From Nephrocerus scutellatus (Eukaryota > Arthropoda > Insecta > Diptera > Pipunculidae): DNA of 64,000 bases. Under the pieces are notes generated by a model. The model did not search any database. It had not been told where the DNA came from and saw only the letters and a list, made by a program, of their open reading frames with translations. The stretch is taken from NCBI GenBank assembly GCA_947095585.1, contig OX352761.1, forward strand, positions 36,791,260-36,855,259, in the 5' to 3' direction. Position 1 is the first letter of the stretch, and the number at the start of each line of letters is the position of its first letter. The position numbers were made by a program, and so were the translations under genes. Of this stretch, positions 57,969 through 64,000 are shown in pieces.

Positions 57969-60900
57969 ATGTATCATACAATTAAGAAGAACAAAAAACC
58001 CGTACAGAAAAAAATCGAACTTGTAGACGCGAAAACGGTCGTTACCGCGGGGAACGAGGAGCTAAGCAGCGACGACGAAAAAGAAGCAATAATGAAAAAC
58101 ACATACAGCGAAGAAGTAAACGGCGCGAGTGGCAGTGTATTAGAGGCGTCCATGTTTGGTTCTCGCAAGAGGGGTGAAGCAAGCGCAGGAGGCTGGGAAC
58201 AGCAAAATGAAAACAAAAACACCGAATGCTACCGAGAGGAGACGCAGACATTTGTGCGCAGCAGCGAATTAGGGGAACTGATCAAAGCATTAACTGGAAA
58301 GTTCGAACAATGCAATATAAACAACAGGGAGAAGAATTTTGTTTCTATTGAGAGCTTTGCAAAGGTTGTGCCTGACTACGATGGTGTTTCAATTCCAGTT
58401 CGTCAGTGGATAGAGAATTTTGAAGAAAACGCAACAGCATATGAATTGAACGATAAGCAAAAGTATGCAAATGCCCGAAATAAGATGACAGGAACGGCAA
58501 AACTATTCTTGGAAGCAACTACTGTCGCCAACTATCAGTCTCTGTGCGCTGCACTCAAAGAAGAATTCGATCAGCAACTGAGCAGTGCAGAAGTACACAA
58601 ACGTTTACGATGCCGCAAAAAACGAGTGGATGAGAATTTTCACGAGTATGTTTTGCAAATGCGCAAAATAGCAGCACAAGGAGAGATAGAGGAAGAGTCT
58701 ATCATAACTTATATCGTCGACGGTTTGGAAGTGAGCGATGATTTGAAATTCCCTCTGTACAGCGCTGCAACTTTCAAAGAGCTTAGAAAACGTTATGAAT
58801 TGGTGGAAACACTAGGAAAAAATAGTTCGGGCAATAAAAAACGACAACCAGCACAAACACATCAACATACTCGCGGACAAGGAGAAGCAGAGAAAAGCAT
58901 CGCACGTAAACAGCAACATTGTTACAATTGTGGATCGACACAACATAAGAGGGCGGAGTGTAAATCAGAAACTAAATGTTTTAACTGCAACGGCGTAGGG
59001 CACATGGCAAAGCAGTGCAAAAATACAAAGCAGAACGTCAATGTTATTAAAAATGAATGCCGTATTAAAGAAATGACCATTGATGACACAAAAATAAAAT
59101 GCTTGGTGGATACGGGAGCTGATGTTTCGTTGATGTGCAAAAGTATGTACGATGAAAAATTTAAAGGTCGTATACTGCAGAAATGTTTTGCAATGTTGTT
59201 TGGTTTGGGCAATGTCGGTACAGCAGTTTTGGGTGAATTTGCCGCACCTGTAAAAGTCGATGGTCTGACAACAGATCACACATTTTTAGTTGTTCCAGAT
59301 GCAAAACTTAATGTGGACGTGATTGTCGGATATGATTTCTTGCAAAAGTTTACAATCACCCTGAACTCTAGCGGTTATAAGTTCACACCTAATGAAGATG
59401 AAAATGTTATTGCAGATGTTGAAGAAGCCAACTACAATGTTTTTAATGTTTTAAACTCTAATGCCGAAGTGGACGTCGATTCAAAATATGCTGACACAGT
59501 GAGACAGTTAATTAACAATTATAAGCCGATACGAGATCCTACGTGCTGCCCAATAAAACTATGTATTGTACCTAACTGCACCAATATTGCATTTCGTGAA
59601 AGTCCCAGCCGTTTGTCGACTCCAGAACGAGAAGTTGTGAGAAATCAAGTAGAGGAGTGGCTTCAGCAGGGTGTCGTTCGAGAATCGTGTTCTGATGTTG
59701 CGAGCAAAGTTGTGTTGGCTAAGAAGAAAGATGGCAGCTACAGAGTGTGCATAGATTATCGAAAACTGAACTCTCTTGTTTTGAAGGACAGATTTCCAGT
59801 ACCAGTTGTGGAGGAAGTTCTCGAGAAAATGCAGAGCGCCAGATATTTTACGGTCATGGACCTAAAAAACGGATTTTTTCATGTGGAAATAGATGAGCAA
59901 AGCCGCAAGTACACAGCATTTGTGACCAAAGAAGGATTATACGAATTTAATAAGGTGCCATTTGGCTTTTGCAATTCTCCAGCAGTTTTTGTTCGCTTTA
60001 TAAACCATATCTTTCAGCAGTTGATTAACGAAGGTATAATGGAAATCTACATAGATGACATCGTAGTTTTTGGAGCTACAGTCGAACAATGTATGGGGAA
60101 TATGCAGATGGTGCTAAAGCTCGCACAGCAGTATGGGTTGGAAATCAAGTGGTCCAAATGTCAATTTTTAAAAGAAAGAATCTCTTTTCTCGGGCATGAA
60201 ATCGAAAATGGACACGTCTGGCCTGGTCAAGAAAAAGTAAAAGCTGTCAAAAACTTTCCATTGCCAAAAAATATAAAAGGAGTGCAAGCTTTTCTTGAAT
60301 TGACGGGATATTTCAGAAAGTTTATCCAAGATTATGCCCTGTTAGCCAGACCGTTGACGCAGTTGCTCAAAAAAGATGCGGAGTTCAAAATACAAGGTAT
60401 CCAGATACATGCAATTGAAAAGTTAAAGTCAGCTCTTATTGAGGAACCAGTTCTGCGTATTTATGAGCAAAACGCAAAGACACAGTTACATGTTGATGCG
60501 TCGAAGGACGGGTTCGGTGCCACACTTTTACAGCAGCATGACAACAAGTGGCACCCTGTATTTTATTGGAGCAAGAAAACATCGCCTCAAGAAGAAAAGT
60601 TACACAGCTACTTTTTAGAAGTTAAAGCAGCATACTTGGCCACAAAAAAGTTACGTCATTATCTGATGGGTATAGAGTTTGATCTTGTGACCGACTGTGC
60701 AGCGTTTAAGATGACAACAAAGAAAAAAGATGTACCCCGAGAAGTTGTGCAGTGGCTGATGTATTTACAAGATTTTTCATACAATATAGAGCATCGAGCA
60801 GGCGTTAGAATGAAGCATGTTGACAGTTTAAGTCGTTTCCCAGTCATGATAATAACATCAGAAATCCAGGCTCAAATACTGAAAGCGCAGCAAAAGGATG

Positions 60901-62126
60901 AACACTTAGCAGCAGTGGCAGAAATTTTAAAACAGAAGCCATATGCTGACTTTAAAATTAAAAATCAGCTGATGTATAAACAGGTTGGTGGTATGGATTT
61001 GCTGGCAGTACCAAAAAGCATGGAGAAGGAAATTGTTAGAAACGCCCACAATTTCGGACACACAGGTAGTCAAAAGACAATGCATTCGATTCGGCAAGAT
61101 TTTTATATACCACAGCTAGAGAGGAAAGTAAACCAACACATAGCAAATTGTATAGAGTGCATACTTCATAATAAGAAGCTGGGCAAGCAGGAAGATTTCC
61201 TGCATTGTATTGATAAGGGAGATACGCCGCTTACCACACTACACGTTGATCACTTGGGCATGCTTGACTCTACATCAAAAAACTACAAGTACATATTTGC
61301 TATGGTGGACGGATTTTCCAAGTACGTCTGGTTATTCCCAACCAAGTCGACAGATGCTCACGAAGTCATCAAGAATGTTAGCTCCTGGGTAACCATATTC
61401 GGCAGTCCACAGCGTATAATCAGCGACAGAGGCTCAGCATTCACTTCAAAAGAGTTTAAGGAATTTTGCGCTTGTGAAAATATTGAACACGTCGAGACAA
61501 CAACCGGAACTCCAAGGGGAAATGGCCAAATAGAAAGAGTGAACAGAGTCATACTTTCTGTTTTGGCGAAGATGTCTGCAGCAGAGCCGTCAAATTGGTA
61601 CAAGTACACATCGCAGGTACAGCGAATTATCAACTCGCATGTGCATTCATCCACGAAGTTTACTCCATTTGAAATCATGTTTGGGGTAAAAATGAGAAAT
61701 AATAAGGATGTCGAGCTGGTAAATATGCTACAAGAGGAAATGTTAATGGATCTGCAAGAGGAGCGCAATCAAATCAGAGCAGACGCTAGAAGTCAAATTC
61801 AAAAGGCGCAAGAAACTTATAAACGAAACCATGATAAAAAGCGTAAGGGGCACCATGGATACATATTGGCTGACTTAGTAGCCATCAAGGTCACTCAATT
61901 TGTAACGGGAAAGAAACTAGCCAAGAAATACATTGGTCCATACGAAGTCATAAAAGTAAAGCGACATGGCAGGTACGAAGTACGGAAAGCTGCAGAATTC
62001 CAGGGTCCAAACCGAACATCAACCAGTGCAGACCATATGAAGTTATGGCGGTACATAGAAAGCAGCGAAGATGACAATGGTGAAGACTCATCTGAGGCAG
62101 ATGAGGAGCAGGATGACCGAGTGTAA
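57969..62126 (+). CDS. Gag-Pol polyprotein of the young gypsy element
   Basis: 1385 residues in a single frame from the first ATG after the leader. Capsid-like Gag lies at about 115-280. Two CCHC knuckles follow (C318-C331 and C337-C350). The protease has DTGA at 381-384. RT has D631 in FTVMDLKNGF and YIDD at 694-697. RNase H has D843 (LHVDAS). Integrase has a zinc site H1027, H1031, C1061, C1064 and the triad D1094, D1153, E1189 (35 residues between the last two). The C-terminus is acidic. All catalytic residues are present, with no stop or shift. The last codons overlap the 3' LTR: the TAA stop is bases 3-5 of the LTR. The usual purine tract before the 3' LTR is therefore coding and only moderately purine-rich. 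No frameshift or stop separates Gag from Pol, so Gag excess must come from processing or another mechanism. Confidence 0.95.
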   Translation: MYHTIKKNKKPVQKKIELVDAKTVVTAGNEELSSDDEKEAIMKNTYSEEVNGASGSVLEASMFGSRKRGEASAGGWEQQNENKNTECYREETQTFVRSSELGELIKALTGKFEQCNINNREKNFVSIESFAKVVPDYDGVSIPVRQWIENFEENATAYELNDKQKYANARNKMTGTAKLFLEATTVANYQSLCAALKEEFDQQLSSAEVHKRLRCRKKRVDENFHEYVLQMRKIAAQGEIEEESIITYIVDGLEVSDDLKFPLYSAATFKELRKRYELVETLGKNSSGNKKRQPAQTHQHTRGQGEAEKSIARKQQHCYNCGSTQHKRAECKSETKCFNCNGVGHMAKQCKNTKQNVNVIKNECRIKEMTIDDTKIKCLVDTGADVSLMCKSMYDEKFKGRILQKCFAMLFGLGNVGTAVLGEFAAPVKVDGLTTDHTFLVVPDAKLNVDVIVGYDFLQKFTITLNSSGYKFTPNEDENVIADVEEANYNVFNVLNSNAEVDVDSKYADTVRQLINNYKPIRDPTCCPIKLCIVPNCTNIAFRESPSRLSTPEREVVRNQVEEWLQQGVVRESCSDVASKVVLAKKKDGSYRVCIDYRKLNSLVLKDRFPVPVVEEVLEKMQSARYFTVMDLKNGFFHVEIDEQSRKYTAFVTKEGLYEFNKVPFGFCNSPAVFVRFINHIFQQLINEGIMEIYIDDIVVFGATVEQCMGNMQMVLKLAQQYGLEIKWSKCQFLKERISFLGHEIENGHVWPGQEKVKAVKNFPLPKNIKGVQAFLELTGYFRKFIQDYALLARPLTQLLKKDAEFKIQGIQIHAIEKLKSALIEEPVLRIYEQNAKTQLHVDASKDGFGATLLQQHDNKWHPVFYWSKKTSPQEEKLHSYFLEVKAAYLATKKLRHYLMGIEFDLVTDCAAFKMTTKKKDVPREVVQWLMYLQDFSYNIEHRAGVRMKHVDSLSRFPVMIITSEIQAQILKAQQKDEHLAAVAEILKQKPYADFKIKNQLMYKQVGGMDLLAVPKSMEKEIVRNAHNFGHTGSQKTMHSIRQDFYIPQLERKVNQHIANCIECILHNKKLGKQEDFLHCIDKGDTPLTTLHVDHLGMLDSTSKNYKYIFAMVDGFSKYVWLFPTKSTDAHEVIKNVSSWVTIFGSPQRIISDRGSAFTSKEFKEFCACENIEHVETTTGTPRGNGQIERVNRVILSVLAKMSAAEPSNWYKYTSQVQRIINSHVHSSTKFTPFEIMFGVKMRNNKDVELVNMLQEEMLMDLQEERNQIRADARSQIQKAQETYKRNHDKKRKGHHGYILADLVAIKVTQFVTGKKLAKKYIGPYEVIKVKRHGRYEVRKAAEFQGPNRTSTSADHMKLWRYIESSEDDNGEDSSEADEEQDDRV

Positions 62127-62422
62127 AGTAAAGTTCTAAAACCCATCATCGAGTAGTATTTCGTCAGCCGTCGTGGAGTAAAGTTGTCGTATTTCAGTCG
62201 TCGTTCAGCAGTCGTTACTTTCAGTCGTGTCAGTCGTCGTTCAGCAGTCGTTACTTTCAGTCGTGTCAGTCGTCGTTCAGCAGTCGTTACTTTCAGTCGT
62301 GTCAGTCGTCGTTCAGCAGTCATTACTTACGTCGTCATTCAGTCGAATAATTTAATTCAATACATTTCCTTTTACATTTATATTTAATAAACTCTCTTAA
62401 ACTTTGAACTTTTATTCTTACA
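62122..62422 (+). repeat. 3' LTR
   Basis: 301 bp, with no difference from the 5' LTR noticed by eye, including the 36 bp internal repeats. It supplies the stop codon of Gag-Pol and is followed by the TCTA duplication. Confidence 0.95.
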
Positions 62423-62426
62423 TCTA

Positions 62427-64000
62427 TATTGTCTGGAATTTCTGGAACAAAGCAATTTTTCAAGCGATTCGCATGAAATTCGGAATGTAGGCCTAAGATG
62501 TGATTATAAGATTTCTTCCTACGGATATTCTGGAATATAATCATTATTGTCTGGACTAAGATGCGACTATAATATTTCTTCCTACGGATATTCTGGAATA
62601 TGATCATTATTGTCTGGAATATCTGGAGCAAAACAATTTCTCAAGCGATTCGCATGAAATTCGGAATGTAGGCTAAGATGTGATTATAAGATTTCTTCCT
62701 ATGGAAATTCTGGAATATAATCATTATTGTCTGGAATATCTGGAGCAAAGCAATTTTCCAAGCGATTCGCATGAAATTTGGATTGTAGGACTAAGATGCT
62801 ACTATAAGACTTCTTCCTATGGAAATTCTGGAATATAATCTATATTGTCTGGAATTTCTGGAACAAAGCAATTTCTCAAGCGATTCGCATGAAATTCGGA
62901 ATGTAGGACTAAGATGTGACTATAAGAGATCTTCCTATGACAATTCTGGAATATAATCATTATTGTCTGGAATTTCTGGAACAAAGCAATTTCTCAAGCG
63001 ATTCGCCTGAAATTCGGAATGTAGGACTAAGATGTGATTATAATATTTCTTCCTACGGATATTCTAGAATATGATCATTATTGTCTGGACTAAGATGCGA
63101 CTATAAGATTTCTTTCTACGGAAATTCTGGAATATGATCATTGTCTGGAATTTCTGGAGCAAAGCAATTTTTCAAGCGATTCGCATGAAATTCGGAATGT
63201 AGGCCTAAGATGTGACTATAAGATTTCTTCCTATGGAAATTCTGGAATATAATCATTATTGTCTGGAATTTCTGGAACAAAGCAATTCGCATGAAATTCG
63301 GAATGTAGGACTAAGATGTGACTTTAAGATTTCTTCCTATGAAAATTCTGGAATATAATCATTATTGTCTGGAATTTCTGGAACAAAGCAATTTCTCAAG
63401 CGATTCGCATGAAATTCGGAATGTAGGCCTAAGATGTGACTATAAGATTTCTTCCTATGGAAATTCTGGAATATAATCATTATTATCTGGAATTTCTGGA
63501 AGAAAGCAATTTCTCAAGCGATTCGCATGAAATTCGGAATGTAGGACTAAGATGTGACTATAAGATTTCTTCCTATGAAAATTCTGGAATATAATCATTA
63601 TTGTCTGGAATTTCTGGAACAAAGCAATTTCTCAAGCGATTCGCATGAAATTCGGAATGTAGGACTAAGATGCGACTATAATATTTCTTCCTACGTATAT
63701 TCTGGAATATGATCATTATTGTCTGGACTAAGATGCGACTATAATATTTCTTCCTATGGATATTCTGGAATATGATCATTATTGTCTGGAACATCTGGAG
63801 CAAAGCAATATTTCAAGCGAATCGCATGAAATTCGGAATGTAGGACTAAGATGCGACTATAAGATTTCTTTCTACGGAAATTCTGGAATATGATCATTGC
63901 CTGGAATTTCTGGAGCAAAGCAATTTTTCAAGCGATTCGCATGAATTTCGGAATGTAGGCCTAAGATGTGACTATAAGATTTCTTCCTTTGGAAATTCTG
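62427..64000 (+). repeat. Satellite A array, continuation to the window end
   Basis: About 13 further 118 bp copies in the same orientation. They include short types already seen before the retrotransposon: 63573-63803 corresponds to 56583-56813. The array continues past the window, so neither its full length nor its right end can be judged. Confidence 0.95.

Larger units (their letters stand above)
57554..62426 (+). mobile_element. Young intact Ty3/gypsy retrotransposon inside satellite A
   Basis: The two 301 bp LTRs (57558-57858 and 62122-62422) appear identical. They begin TGTAA and end TTACA and are flanked by TCTA duplications (57554-57557, 62423-62426). Removing the element restores an ordinary satellite unit (AATATAATCTATATTGTCTG). 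One open frame encodes Gag and Pol, and no env is present. Length is 4.87 kb with duplications. A single Gag-Pol frame, two CCHC knuckles and short LTRs resemble the mdg3/blastopia/micropia type, but the lineage needs a tree. It is probably capable of transposition, or was very recently. Confidence 0.95.

Overview
This is repeat-dominated nuclear DNA of an insect, most likely a higher dipteran. The evidence is one intron-bearing animal gene (an orthologue of the ciliary protein CCDC39), an env-bearing errantivirus-type retrotransposon, BEL/Pao, R1-clade, Jockey-clade and Tc1/mariner relics, and long AT-rich satellite arrays. There are no bacterial operons, CRISPR arrays or rRNA genes. The species cannot be fixed from sequence alone. 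The layout suggests pericentromeric or otherwise heterochromatic DNA, or a transposon graveyard beside a satellite block.

Layout. 1-1238: end of a proline-rich reading frame, then five to six diverged copies of a ~118 bp satellite (satellite A) in reverse orientation. 1239-7775: a dead minus-strand Ty3/gypsy element (CsRn1/Kabuki type) split by a dead plus-strand R1-clade LINE. 7776-12180: small decayed pieces, including a foldback repeat, a LINE whose endonuclease start is joined to its RT tail, and an integrase fragment. 12180-14060: a second satellite (B) with an alternating 121/123 bp dimer period. 14095-14430: Jockey RT scrap. 14538-19625: an errantivirus-like element with both LTRs, PBS, polypurine tract and open env, but lacking most of pol. 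19800-19940: tRNA-derived SINE head. 20756-24348: CCDC39 exons with a Tc1/mariner relic in one intron. 24870-28850: Jockey LINE next to the 5' end of another LTR element. 28860-29720: stray satellite B copies.

31010-40430: a dead BEL/Pao element (minus strand) interrupted by a 4.6 kb segment with near-perfect terminal inverted repeats (34028-38613). That segment holds short palindromic repeats, satellite A copies and a dead pogo/jerky-type transposase. 41453-43784: a four-exon gene-like unit (SAM-like start, HYP-motif end) killed by two stop codons and by a 1.28 kb solo LTR. The solo LTR carries a tandem array of hairpins with compensating stem changes. 43889-64000: a large satellite A array that starts with the same head module as the 34 kb segment. 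It contains internal block duplications and is interrupted at 57558-62422 by a young Ty3/gypsy element with identical LTRs and an intact 1385-residue Gag-Pol.

How it fits together. Only CCDC39 looks like a host gene with a cellular job (assembly of motile cilia and sperm flagella). The young gypsy element is the only element that looks potentially active. The most interesting inference is that satellite A is the expanded internal repeat of a DNA transposon: both plus-oriented loci begin with the same TIR-like head and short-repeat module, and one of them is bracketed by inverted repeats together with a transposase.
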